Counted from the first letter of the stretch, positions 53,040 to 60,705 are shown. The stretch: DNA of 64,000 nucleotides from Bradyrhizobium sp. (GCF_022844465.1 NZ_JALHLP010000015.1:1-64000), one strand, 5' to 3'. Notes: generated by a model not told the origin, from the letters alone. Translations and numbers: made by a program.

Positions 53040-54307
53040 CCGATACCGCCTGGATCGATGGGGCACTGACCTCGGCGCGTCCCCAGGCGGTCGGCGCGTT
53101 GCTGCGCTATTTCCGCAACCTCGACACCGCCGAGGAGGCCTTCCAGAACGCCTGCCTGCGCGCGCTGAAGAGCTGGCCGCAGAACGGCCCGCCGCGCGAT
53201 CCCGCGGCGTGGCTGATCATGGTCGGGCGCAATGTCGCGATTGACGATATCAGGCGGAGCAGGAAGCAGCAGCCGCTGCCCGAGGAAGACGCGATCTCCG
53301 ACCTCGACGACGCCGAGGAGCAACTCGCCGACCGGCTCGACGGCTCGCATTACCGCGACGACATTCTGCGGCTGTTGTTCATCTGCTGCCATCCGGACCT
53401 GCCGGCGACGCAGCAGATCGCGCTCGCGCTACGCATCGTCTCGGGCCTCACGGTCAAGCAGATCGCGCGCGCCTTCCTGGTCTCGGAAGCCGCGATGGAG
53501 CAGCGCATCACCCGGGCCAAGGCAAAGGTCGCCGACGCCAGCGTGCCGTTCGAGGCGCCCGGGGCGGCCGAGCGCAGCGAACGGCTCGCCGCCGTCGCCG
53601 CCATGATCTATCTGATCTTCAACGAGGGCTACTCGGCCGGCGGCGATACCGCCGAAATCCGCCAGCCGCTGTGCGAGGAGGCGATCCGCCTGGCGCGGCT
53701 GCTGCTGCGGCTGTTCCAGAGCGAGCCGGAGATCATGGGGCTGACCGCGCTGCTGCTGCTGCAGCATGCGCGCGCCCTGGCGCGTTTCGATTCCGATGGC
53801 GCGGTGGTCCTGCTCGACGATCAGGACCGTTCGAGGTGGAACCAGTCGCTGATCGCCGAAGGGCTGGCGCTGATCGACAAGGCGATGCGCCATCGCCGCA
53901 GCGGGCCGTATCAGCTCCAGGCCGCGATCGCCGCGCTGCATGCCCGCGCCGAAACCCCCGAAGCGACCGACTGGACCCAGATCGAGCTGCTTTATGGGGG
54001 GCTCGAGATCATGCAGCCATCGCCAGTGGTGACGTTGAACCGCGCGGTCGCGGTGTCCAAGGTGCGCGGGCCGCAGGCCGCCCTCGACCTGATCGAGCCG
54101 CTGGCGCCGCGGCTGTCGAACTACTTTCATTTCTTTGGCGTGCGGGGCGCTTTCTTGATGCAACTCGGCCGCAACGAGGAGGCCCGCGCGGCCTTCGACC
54201 GCGCCATCGCGCTGGCCAACACGTCGGCCGAAGCCGCCCACATCCGCATGCACCTCGACCGCCTGCAGCGCGACAGCCAGCCGCGCGGCGCGAAGGCGGG
54301 GAAGTGA
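53036..54307 (+). CDS. ECF sigma factor with C-terminal TPR-like extension (ECF42-type)
   Basis: 423 aa from GTG 53036. Sigma-2 domain: GALLRYFRNLDTAEEAFQNA, WPQNGPPRDPAAWLIMVGRN and ARNxAIDxxR-like NVAIDDIRRSRK. Sigma-4: LRIVSGLTVKQIARAFLVSE, AAMEQRITRAKAKV. A helical C-terminal extension of about 230 residues follows with YLIFNEGYSAGGD, VTLNRAVAVSKVRGPQAALD and ARAAFDRAIALANTSAEAAH, TPR-like. This layout and the DGPF partner fit ECF42. Such factors need the extension rather than an anti-sigma factor for control. Confidence 0.92.
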   Translation: MTDTAWIDGALTSARPQAVGALLRYFRNLDTAEEAFQNACLRALKSWPQNGPPRDPAAWLIMVGRNVAIDDIRRSRKQQPLPEEDAISDLDDAEEQLADRLDGSHYRDDILRLLFICCHPDLPATQQIALALRIVSGLTVKQIARAFLVSEAAMEQRITRAKAKVADASVPFEAPGAAERSERLAAVAAMIYLIFNEGYSAGGDTAEIRQPLCEEAIRLARLLLRLFQSEPEIMGLTALLLLQHARALARFDSDGAVVLLDDQDRSRWNQSLIAEGLALIDKAMRHRRSGPYQLQAAIAALHARAETPEATDWTQIELLYGGLEIMQPSPVVTLNRAVAVSKVRGPQAALDLIEPLAPRLSNYFHFFGVRGAFLMQLGRNEEARAAFDRAIALANTSAEAAHIRMHLDRLQRDSQPRGAKAGK

Positions 54308-54332
54308 TCCTTCTCCAGATGCGGAGCCGAAC

Positions 54333-54869
54333 ATGCTTGAAATCATCGCCATCGCCGCCGTCATTCTGGCAATTGCCATCGCCGTCGTGCTCATCCTCGC
54401 CGCCACCAAGCCCGCCACGCTGCGGGTGGCGCGCTCGATCGGCATCGATGCGCCGGCTGAAAAGATATTCCCGCTGATATCAGACTTTCACCAATGGAGG
54501 ACGTGGTCGCCCTACGAGAACAAGGACCCCGCGATGAAGCGCAGCTATGGCGGCGCGGAGCGCGGCAAGGGCGCCGTCTATGCCTGGGATGGCAACAGGA
54601 ATGTCGGTTCCGGCCGCATGGAGATACTCGAAACGACGGCGCCATCGAAGGTCGTCATCAAGCTCGATTTCTTCACGCCGTTCGAGGGCCACAACACCGC
54701 CGAGTTCACAATGCTGCCGCAGCGCGGTGGCACCCATGTCACCTGGGCGATGTACGGTCCCGCCAACTTCTTGTCCCGGCTGATGCAGGTGTTCATGAAC
54801 CTGGATCACATGATCGGCAGGGATTTCGAAGCCGGTCTGGCCAACCTGAAGACCATCACCGAGAAATAG
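54333..54869 (+). CDS. SRPBCC family protein with N-terminal membrane anchor
   Basis: 178 aa from ATG 54333. One membrane helix (IIAIAAVILAIAIAVVLILA) precedes an SRPBCC/polyketide-cyclase domain: ARSIGIDAPAEKIFPLISDF, HQWRTWSPYENKDPAMKRSY, THVTWAMYGPANFLSRLMQV. It probably binds a hydrophobic ligand at the membrane. It lies 25 bases after the ECF42 gene and probably belongs to its operon. Confidence 0.88.
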   Translation: MLEIIAIAAVILAIAIAVVLILAATKPATLRVARSIGIDAPAEKIFPLISDFHQWRTWSPYENKDPAMKRSYGGAERGKGAVYAWDGNRNVGSGRMEILETTAPSKVVIKLDFFTPFEGHNTAEFTMLPQRGGTHVTWAMYGPANFLSRLMQVFMNLDHMIGRDFEAGLANLKTITEK

Positions 54870-54907
54870 CCATCACTTTCAAATCACGCTCACCCAGGGA
54901 GCAGACG

Positions 54908-55321
54908 ATGCGGGTCAATCCCTATCTATTCTACAACGGCAATTGCGAGGAAGCTCTGAGCTACTATCAGCAGGAGCTCGGCGCGAAGATCGAGGCGAAA
55001 ATGCCTTACGGCGACGGACCCGCCGACATGCCGGTTCCGCCGGACTGGAAGAGCAAGCTCACGCATGCAAGCCTGACGATCGACGGCGAGGTGCTGATGG
55101 CCTCCGACGCCATGCCGGGCGACTATCATCCGCCGCAGGGTTTTGCCGTCGTGCTGCAGGCCGAGAATCCCGCCGACGCCGAGCGCCGGTTCAAGGCGCT
55201 GGCCGACGGCGGCACGGTGCGGATGCCGTTCGGCAAGACGTTCTTCTCCAGCGGGTTCGGCATGTGCGTCGACAGGTTCGGCATTCCCTGGATGGTCGAT
55301 AGCCCGATGGAAGAGATGTGA
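54908..55321 (+). CDS. VOC family protein (PhnB/glyoxalase-like)
   Basis: 137 aa from ATG 54908. MRVNPYLFYNGNCEEALSYY and DGEVLMASDAMPG are the PhnB-type glyoxalase fold motifs; VLQAENPADAERRFKALADG and FFSSGFGMCVDRFGIPWMVD complete the second half. Metal and substrate unknown. Fourth gene of the DGPF-ECF42-SRPBCC-VOC cluster; VOC and DGPF proteins both recur beside such sigma factors. Confidence 0.88.
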   Translation: MRVNPYLFYNGNCEEALSYYQQELGAKIEAKMPYGDGPADMPVPPDWKSKLTHASLTIDGEVLMASDAMPGDYHPPQGFAVVLQAENPADAERRFKALADGGTVRMPFGKTFFSSGFGMCVDRFGIPWMVDSPMEEM

Positions 55322-55327
55322 GCTGTC

Positions 55328-55765
55328 CTACCGGCATCTCGGATAGATCGCGGCGAGTTCGCGCCCGCGCAGCATCAGCATCCGCGACGTCAATCCGCCG
55401 CGCCTGCTGATCCAGCCGCGCACCGCCGCCGGATAGGCCTCCAGCACCGCCTGCGAGGCTTCCGGTTCCGCATAGGTCCGGCCGCGGCGGTCGATCGAGC
55501 GGGCGGCGTGGAATCCGAGCACCGCCCGGCGGGTCACGCAGATGCGTTCGTTGGGAACCATGCTCAGCACCAGCGTGCAGGCCGACAGGCAGGGCCCGTC
55601 GATCACCACCCGCTCGCCGGTGGCGCGCACGCGTTCGAACAGGTCGAGAAACGGACCGACCTGTCCGCCCGGGCTGGCGAGAATTCGAATCTCGGCCCGT
55701 GCCGGCGCGATCGCCGCGCCCAGCGCGGCGGAGACCAAAACAGCTTTCAAGACCGCCAGGCGCAT
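55328..55765 (-). CDS. Secreted protein with ClpP/SppA-like serine segment, unknown
   Basis: 145 aa from ATG 55765. A signal peptide (VLVSAALGAAIAPARA) precedes a short alpha/beta domain: ILASPGGQVGPFLDLFERVR, ERVVIDGPCLSACTLVLSMV and RRAVLGFHAARS. The GG, SAC and H elements resemble the oxyanion loop, nucleophile Ser and following strand of ClpP/crotonase-fold periplasmic proteins. The Lys or Asp of a full catalytic set is not evident. Convergent with the VOC gene, six bases apart. Confidence 0.7.
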   Translation of the reverse strand: MRLAVLKAVLVSAALGAAIAPARAEIRILASPGGQVGPFLDLFERVRATGERVVIDGPCLSACTLVLSMVPNERICVTRRAVLGFHAARSIDRRGRTYAEPEASQAVLEAYPAAVRGWISRRGGLTSRMLMLRGRELAAIYPRCR

Positions 55766-55829
55766 GCGCGGGCTCCCTCACCAACACGGATTCGCCGGGA
55801 AGTTACGCCGACATCGTGGCAAGGTTTCG

Positions 55830-56846
55830 TCATTCTTCCGCACCGGAAACCCCGGCTTCCGCGAAGGTAGCCATTCCCTGATGGCAGGCCAGCGCCGCGC
55901 GCAGCAGGGCAACCGCGACGCCCGCGCCCGAGGCTTCGCCGAGCCGCATGCCGAGATCGAGCAGAGGCTCGAGATGGAGTTCGCGCAGCAGATCGCGATG
56001 GCCTTGCTCGGCCGAGACATGCCCGGCGCGGCAATGGTCGAGTGCTGCGGCGTCAAGCCGCGCCAGCGGCAGCACCGCAGAGGTTGCCACGAAGCCGTCG
56101 AGCAGGACCGGGACGCCGCGCCGCCGTGCGGCAAGAACCGCGCCTGCGATCGCCGCGAGTTCGCGGCCGCCAAGTGCTGCCGCTACCGCCAGCGGATCGC
56201 CGAGGATGCCGCGATGAAAATTCAGCGCCTTGTCGATCGCCGCGCGCTTGCGCGCCAGCCCGTGATCGTCGACGCCGGTGCCGCGGCCGGTCCAGCGCGC
56301 CGCGCCGCCGCCGAGCAGCGCCGCACACAAGGCCGCCGCCGCCGTGGTGTTGGCGATGCCCATCTCACCGACCACGAGCAGGTCGCAATCGTGAGGCACG
56401 GCACGGCTGCCGGCATCGACCGCGCCGAGATATTCGTCCGTGTCCATCGCGGCGGCCGCGGTGAAATCGCGCGTCGGCCGATCGAGCTCGATCGGCACCA
56501 CCACGAGTTCGGCGCCGGCCAGCCGCGCGATCTGGTTGATCGCCGCGCCGCCTCTGGTGAAATTCGCCACCATCTGCGCGGTGACGGCGGGCGGATAGGC
56601 CGAGACGCCGCGCGCGGCGACGCCGTGGTTGCCGGCAAAGACCGCGATGGTGACGCGGTCGAGCCGCGGTCGTCCGTGGCGCTGCCATCGCGAAAGCCAG
56701 ACCGCGAGCTCCTCTAGGCGGCCGAGGCTTCCCGGCGGCTTGGTCAGATGCTGCTGCCGGCGCACGGCGGCCTCGGCGGCGGGCGCGTCTCCCGTGGGCA
56801 AGTCGCGACAGAAGGCGCGGATGTGGTCTAGACTGTCGAACGGCAT
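55830..56846 (-). CDS. cobT: Nicotinate-nucleotide--dimethylbenzimidazole phosphoribosyltransferase
   Basis: 338 aa from ATG 56846; a further 19 in-frame codons upstream are not conserved. QHLTKPPGSLGRLEELAVWL, VAVFAGNHGVAARGVSAYPP (with IAVFAGNHG here), VTAQMVANFTRGGAAINQIA, LLVVGEMGIANTTAAAALCA and GRGTGVDDHGLARKRAAIDK. It makes alpha-ribazole phosphate for the lower ligand of cobalamin. Divergent from cobS-cobC. Confidence 0.96.
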   Translation of the reverse strand: MPFDSLDHIRAFCRDLPTGDAPAAEAAVRRQQHLTKPPGSLGRLEELAVWLSRWQRHGRPRLDRVTIAVFAGNHGVAARGVSAYPPAVTAQMVANFTRGGAAINQIARLAGAELVVVPIELDRPTRDFTAAAAMDTDEYLGAVDAGSRAVPHDCDLLVVGEMGIANTTAAAALCAALLGGGAARWTGRGTGVDDHGLARKRAAIDKALNFHRGILGDPLAVAAALGGRELAAIAGAVLAARRRGVPVLLDGFVATSAVLPLARLDAAALDHCRAGHVSAEQGHRDLLRELHLEPLLDLGMRLGEASGAGVAVALLRAALACHQGMATFAEAGVSGAEE

Positions 56847-56913
56847 GCGGCTTTCTTGGTCTCTTCCAGGATATTCTTCCACGATACGCTCGGGCGTCCT
56901 CAAGGCCGCACGC

Positions 56914-56998
56914 TAGAGCATGATCCGGAAAAGTGTGTAGCGGTTTTCCGAAAAGATCATGCTCAAACAAAGAGCTAGACCGGGATGACGATTCGAAG
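56914..56998. repeat. Dispersed intergenic repeat, family B, copy 3
   Basis: TAGAGCATGATCCGGAAAAG, TGTAGCGGTTTTCCGAAAAG and ATCATGCTCAAACAAAGAGC, then a GGGATGACGATTCG tail that differs from the other copies. It fills most of the cobT-cobS divergent region, so it may affect either promoter. Confidence 0.9.
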
Positions 56999-57037
56999 AA
57001 AGTCATCCCGGTCTAGAACGATTCTCCGGACGCCACC

Positions 57038-57796
57038 ATGAACGAATGGCTCGACGATTTCAGGACCGCCGTCGCCTTCCTGACCCGGCTGCCGATGCCG
57101 CATCCCGATGGCGCGACGCCGGCGAATTTCGTCCGCGCGCACCGGATGTTTCCCGTCGTCGGCGCTCTGATCGGTGCGGCAATGGGATTGTTGTGTCTCG
57201 GCTTGCGACATGTCGGGGTGCCGGATCTGGCCGCCGCGGCGCTGGCGCTCGGCGGCGGCGCCGTCCTGACCGGCGCGCTGCACGAGGATGGCCTGGCCGA
57301 TGTCGCCGACGGATTCGGGGGCGGCCGCAATCCCGAAGCCAAGCTGGAGATCATGCGCGACAGCCGGCTCGGCACCTATGGCGCCCTCATCCTGCTGGTG
57401 AGTTTTGCCGCGAAGCTGTCCGCGCTGGCGGTGATTCCGAACGGCCATGTCGTGCCGGCGCTGATTGCCGCGCATGCGCTGGCGCGCGGCATATTGCCGG
57501 CGATGTCGATGCAGCTGCCCTATGCGCGAAAGGACGGGCTGGCCCGCACCGCCGGCCGGCCCGATGCGGCGACGGCGGCGACGGCGGCCGGCCTGGCGCT
57601 GCTGATCGCGCTGTTGTCGCTGTCCTGGACCAACGCGCTGTTGGCCGCGGGGCTCGCCGGTCTCGGCGGGCTCGGCATGGCGTGGCTGGCGCTGCGGCAG
57701 GTCGGCGGCCAGACCGGCGACGTGCTGGGCGGCGCCGAACAAATCGGCGAGACCGCGATCCTGGTGCTGCTGGCGGCAAGGTTGGCGCAGCCGTGA
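57038..57796 (+). CDS. cobS: Adenosylcobinamide-GDP ribazoletransferase (cobalamin synthase)
   Basis: 252 aa from ATG 57038. FRTAVAFLTRLPMPHPDGAT, GALHEDGLADVADGFGGGRN (the metal-binding DGLADxxDG motif) and IMRDSRLGTYGALILLVSFA are intact, with about six membrane helices. It joins adenosylcobinamide-GDP to alpha-ribazole in the inner membrane. The final codons and stop lie in a 21-bp tandem repeat shared with the cobC start. Confidence 0.96.
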   Translation: MNEWLDDFRTAVAFLTRLPMPHPDGATPANFVRAHRMFPVVGALIGAAMGLLCLGLRHVGVPDLAAAALALGGGAVLTGALHEDGLADVADGFGGGRNPEAKLEIMRDSRLGTYGALILLVSFAAKLSALAVIPNGHVVPALIAAHALARGILPAMSMQLPYARKDGLARTAGRPDAATAATAAGLALLIALLSLSWTNALLAAGLAGLGGLGMAWLALRQVGGQTGDVLGGAEQIGETAILVLLAARLAQP

Positions 57797-57840
57797 CCAA
57801 GGTTGGCGCAGCCGTGAGCAAGGCTGGCGCAGCCGTGAAC
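57778..57840 (+). repeat. 3 x 21-bp tandem repeat across the cobS-cobC junction
   Basis: Three units of AAGGTTGGCGCAGCCGTGA plus CC, GC or AC: 57778-57798, 57799-57819 and 57820-57840 (the last with AAGGCTGG). The cobS stop TGA lies in unit 1. Each unit carries a GTG in the cobC frame (57793, 57814, 57835). Confidence 0.93.
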
Positions 57841-58416
57841 ACCGGCAGCACTTCGCGCGCGACAAATCTGTGGTTGATCCGCCACGCGCCGGTCAACGGA
57901 CCGCGCGGCGTCATTCATGGCCCCGACGCCCCGGCCGATCTCGGCGACGCGTCAGCCCTTGCCGCGCTGAAAGCGCGATTGCCCGCGAACGCGTTCGCCG
58001 TCTGCAGCCCGGCGCGCCGGACCCGGCAGACCGCCGCAGCACTTGGTCTCGACGCGGTCGAACAACAGGCCTTTCGCGAACAGGATTTCGGCGCCTGGAC
58101 CGGGCGGCGTCATGACGATCTCGCCGCCGAACCCGGCGCGGCCTATCGCGCATTCTGGCAATCGCCGGCCGGCAACAAGCCGCCGGGCGGCGAAAGTTTT
58201 GTCGATCAGATCGAGCGCGCGCGGGCAGGGCTCGCGCTGCTGCCGAAAGGGGACGCGGTGCTCGTCGTGCACTCCGGCACCATCCGCGCATTGCTCGCCA
58301 TCGCGCTCGACCTGACGCCCGACGCCGCGTTGCGCTTCGTGATCGATCCGCTGTCGCTGACCCGGATCGATCGCCTGGAAAACGGCTGGCGCGTCGTCGC
58401 GGTCAACCAGCGCTGA
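57793..58416 (+). CDS. cobC: Histidine phosphatase family protein, probable alpha-ribazole phosphatase
   Basis: 207 aa from GTG 57793, overlapping the cobS stop; GTG 57814 and 57835 are equally in frame, because the start lies in a 21-bp repeat. The RHG motif LWLIRHAPV with catalytic His, CSPARRTRQTAAALG, FREQDFGAWTGR (conserved Glu) and VLVVHSGTIRALLAIALD (second His) are intact. It is expected to dephosphorylate alpha-ribazole-5-phosphate or the cobalamin phosphate, serving CobT/CobS. Coupled to cobS. Confidence 0.9.
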   Translation: MTKVGAAVSKAGAAVNTGSTSRATNLWLIRHAPVNGPRGVIHGPDAPADLGDASALAALKARLPANAFAVCSPARRTRQTAAALGLDAVEQQAFREQDFGAWTGRRHDDLAAEPGAAYRAFWQSPAGNKPPGGESFVDQIERARAGLALLPKGDAVLVVHSGTIRALLAIALDLTPDAALRFVIDPLSLTRIDRLENGWRVVAVNQR

Positions 58417-58627
58417 TCTCCTAACCGTTGCGCCGTTCTCCGCGCAGCGTTTCGCGGCGGGCGGCCGATCGGCCGCGGACCATGACCTCCGGGATAATTT
58501 CTCGGGTCATGTCGGCGTCGTAAAAGCCCGCTCGTCTTGTCGACGAGCGCTGGAGACAACCGGCGCAACCCCGCGGCAAACGGGTGAGCGCGGCTGCGGG
58601 CGCAGGCAGCGACGAAGCAACGTTTCC
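58417..58627. other. Gene-free stretch after cobC
   Basis: About 211 bases with no credible frame; GC-rich words such as GGCGGCCGATCGGCCGCG could form a hairpin near 58462. It continues into the family A repeat, so the whole gap to the next gene is about 316 bases. Confidence 0.4.
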
Positions 58628-58710
58628 CGTCATTCCGGGATGGTCCGAAGGACCAGACCCGGAATCTCGAGATTCCGGGTTCGATGCTTCGCATCGCCCC
58701 GGAATGACGA
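58628..58710. repeat. Palindromic intergenic repeat, family A (full copy) before the DGPF gene
   Basis: CGTCATTCCGGGATGGTCCG, GAAGGACCAGACCCGGAATC, CTCGAGATTCCGGGTTCGAT, then CTTCGCATCGCCCCGGAATG and ACG. Long palindrome with internal hairpins, same order as the copy at 35472. It ends about 20 bases before the DGPF gene start. Confidence 0.92.
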
Positions 58711-58732
58711 CAACCTAGCGAGGAGACCCACC

Positions 58733-59158
58733 ATGCGATTCATGATGCTGATGATCCCTCTTGGATATGAAACCGCGCCGCCGGACGTCGAACTCGATCC
58801 CGAGCGGGTCAGGGCGATGATGAAGTACAACGAGGCGCTGAAGGAGGCCGGCGTCCTGATCACGCTCGACGGGTTGCATCCGCCGTCGACCGGCGCGCGG
58901 GTTTCCTTCGCCACCGGCGCGCCTGTGCTCACCGACGGCCCGTTCGCGGAGGCCAAGGAAGTGCTGGGTGGCTACTGGATGATCGAGGTGAAATCGCGGG
59001 AAGAGGCGATCGCCTGGGCGAGAAAATGCCCGGCCTCCGCGAACGAGATCATCGAGATTCGCCAGGTGCGGGAGATGGCTGATTTCTCCGAGGAGGTGCA
59101 GGAGGCGGCCAGGGGTTTTGACGAGTTGCAGAAGAAGAGTGCGTCCAGGGCGAGGTAA
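58733..59158 (+). CDS. Second DGPF/YCII-related protein
   Basis: 141 aa from ATG 58733 with a GAGGAG ribosome site. RFMMLMIPLGYETAPPDVEL, VLTDGPFAEAKEVLGGYWMI and VKSREEAIAWARKCPASANE identify the same DGPF family as the gene at 52671. No sigma factor is adjacent here, so it is an orphan. It may be served by the ECF42 factor encoded 5 kb upstream, but this is an inference. Confidence 0.88.
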   Translation: MRFMMLMIPLGYETAPPDVELDPERVRAMMKYNEALKEAGVLITLDGLHPPSTGARVSFATGAPVLTDGPFAEAKEVLGGYWMIEVKSREEAIAWARKCPASANEIIEIRQVREMADFSEEVQEAARGFDELQKKSASRAR

Positions 59159-59168
59159 CGTGAGGCAG

Positions 59169-59219
59169 TCCCTCCACTCCCTCGCCCCGTTCTTACGGGG
59201 AGAGGGTCGGGGTGAGGGG
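59169..59219. repeat. Intergenic repeat with CCCCGTTCTTACGGGGAGAG hairpin
   Basis: CCCTCGCCCCGTTCTTACGG, then GGAGAGGGTCGGGGTGAGGG: a hairpin CCCCGT-TCTT-ACGGGG in a word widely repeated between genes of many proteobacteria. It may end the DGPF transcript. The following 59220-59386 stretch holds no gene but has TGTCCACGATGTC-type words of the sort seen at insertion-sequence borders. Confidence 0.65.
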
Positions 59220-59389
59220 CTCTCTCCACGAGCCAAAAAGTGTCCACGATGTCTCCGAACACCTGTCCACCTTGTCCCCGGTCTGAACAAAGAGCGGGGC
59301 GAGGGAGTAAACCGAACTTATTCCGGCGTTAACCTTGCTGAACGCGCGAAATCTGAACCCGCAAAACCAGTGACCTTTGCCGCCGGCTC

Positions 59390-59408
59390 ATGTAAAAGCC
59401 TTTCACAT
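59390..59408 (+). promoter_or_regulatory. 19-bp palindrome overlapping the tetR start
   Basis: ATGTAAAAGCCTTTCACAT, an inverted repeat with 8 of 9 paired positions, overlapping the first bases of the TetR gene (ATG at 59407). The same outer half-sites appear at 60170-60188. It would let the TetR protein repress its own gene. Confidence 0.6.
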
Positions 59409-60114
59409 GAGCTGGCGCAAGGAAGAGCGCCGCGCCGAGCGCGGCTATCATCACGGCAATCTGAAGGAGGCGCTGCTGCAGGCAGCGCTCGGCCTGATCG
59501 CCGAAAAAGGCGCGGCCGGCTTCACCTTTGCCGACGCGGCGCGGATGGCCGGCGTCAGCCCCGCGGCACCCTACCGGCACTTCCGCGACCGCGACGAATT
59601 GCTGTCCTCGATCGCGCAGCGCGGCTTCGAGCAGTTCGAGGCGTTGTTGACGCAGGCCTGGGACGACGGCCGCCCCGACACCGTCAGCGCGTTCCAACGT
59701 CTCGGCAAGGCCTATCTGGCGTTCGCGCGCAACGAGCCCGCGTTCTATTCGGCGATGTTCGAATCCGGCCTGCCGGTCGATTCAAATGCGACGCTGCTGG
59801 TAGCCAGCGAGCGCGCCTTCGCGATCATTCGCGCGGCGTCGGAGCGGCTCGCGGCGCTGGCCCCGCCGGGCGTGCCGCGCCCACCCGCGATGATGATGGC
59901 GCTGCATATCTGGTCGATGTCGCACGGCGTGGCCTCGCTGTTCGGCCGCGGCGACGCCGCGCGGCGCAAATTGCCGATGTCGCCCGAGGATCTCCTGGAA
60001 GCGGAAGTGCTGATCTATCTGCGCGGCCTCGGCTTCCCGACCGACCGCCGGCCCGAGCCGCCGCCGGTGCCGCCCGCGGGCGGCGCTTCGGGCCCGTGGG
60101 GTGCCTCACGATAA
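59407..60114 (+). CDS. TetR/AcrR family transcriptional regulator
   Basis: 235 aa from ATG 59407. N-terminal helix-turn-helix: YHHGNLKEALLQAALGLIAE, FTFADAARMAGVSPAAPYRH, FRDRDELLSSIAQRGFEQFE. The PYRHF block and the YHHGNL start mark the WHG (TetR_C_33-like) branch. The ligand-binding part has MMALHIWSMSHGVASLFGRG. It ends in a Pro-rich tail. It lies upstream of DUF2852, whose promoter carries a palindrome like the one at this gene's start. Confidence 0.93.
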   Translation: MSWRKEERRAERGYHHGNLKEALLQAALGLIAEKGAAGFTFADAARMAGVSPAAPYRHFRDRDELLSSIAQRGFEQFEALLTQAWDDGRPDTVSAFQRLGKAYLAFARNEPAFYSAMFESGLPVDSNATLLVASERAFAIIRAASERLAALAPPGVPRPPAMMMALHIWSMSHGVASLFGRGDAARRKLPMSPEDLLEAEVLIYLRGLGFPTDRRPEPPPVPPAGGASGPWGASR

Positions 60115-60142
60115 ATTTTCGAAGGCCCCTGCCGCCGCCCGC

Positions 60143-60188
60143 TTGACAAAACCGCGGGATGGTTTACGTATGTAAATGTTATTTACAT
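60143..60188 (+). promoter_or_regulatory. Promoter with overlapping operator upstream of DUF2852
   Basis: TTGACA (60143-60148) and TACGTA (about 60165-60170), 16 bases apart, make a good sigma-70 pair. Directly over the expected start is ATGTAAATGTTATTTACAT (60170-60188), a palindrome with 8 of 9 pairs matching the tetR-start site in its half-sites. A second overlapping palindrome, TTTACGTATGTAAA, shares one arm. Confidence 0.72.
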
Positions 60189-60219
60189 TCACAACGGCGT
60201 GACCGTCATGGAGAGGGAA

Positions 60220-60705
60220 ATGGCCTACACCGCAGATGTCAATCGATGGCGCGGCAGCAGCGAAGAAGTCCATCGCCCGCGGATGCTGGACAGCCCCTGG
60301 CACCCCGGCTGGATCATCGGGACCATCCTCGGCTTCATCATCTGGTGGCCGATCGGGCTTGCCCTTCTCTTTTTCACACTATGGAGCAGGAAAATGGGTT
60401 GCTGGAGCAATGGAGACCGCTGGCAGAACAAGATGGAGCGGATGCAGTACAAGATGGACCGGATGCGCGGCCGCATGGAGCGAGGTGGTTTCGGCGGCTT
60501 CGGCTTCGGAACGCCCACCAGCGGCAACCGCGCCTTCGACGAGTACCGCAGCGAGACCCTGCGGCGTCTTGAGGAGGAGCAGGTCGAGTTCAGGAATTTC
60601 CTCGACCGGCTGCGGCACGCCAAGGACAAGGAAGAGTTCGACGCCTTCATGGCGCAGCACAAGCCGCGTCCGACCCCGCCGAACGACCAGCCACAGCAGG
60701 GCTGA
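60220..60705 (+). CDS. DUF2852 membrane-associated protein
   Basis: 161 aa from ATG 60220, with GGAG ten bases upstream; ATG 60208 is in frame. One membrane segment, HPGWIIGTILGFIIWWPIGL and on, then a Met/Arg-rich amphipathic part (KMERMQYKMDRMRGRM), a Gly/Phe-rich linker and a charged helix RLEEEQVEFRNFLDRLRHAK. DUF2852 is confined mainly to alphaproteobacteria and its function is unknown. It is a single gene behind the putative TetR operator. Confidence 0.88.
   Translation: MAYTADVNRWRGSSEEVHRPRMLDSPWHPGWIIGTILGFIIWWPIGLALLFFTLWSRKMGCWSNGDRWQNKMERMQYKMDRMRGRMERGGFGGFGFGTPTSGNRAFDEYRSETLRRLEEEQVEFRNFLDRLRHAKDKEEFDAFMAQHKPRPTPPNDQPQQG

Noticed and set aside
56847..57037. Cobalamin riboswitch between cobT and cobS
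   Set aside because: The gap is mostly a family B repeat, and no B12-box-like conserved sequence is visible.
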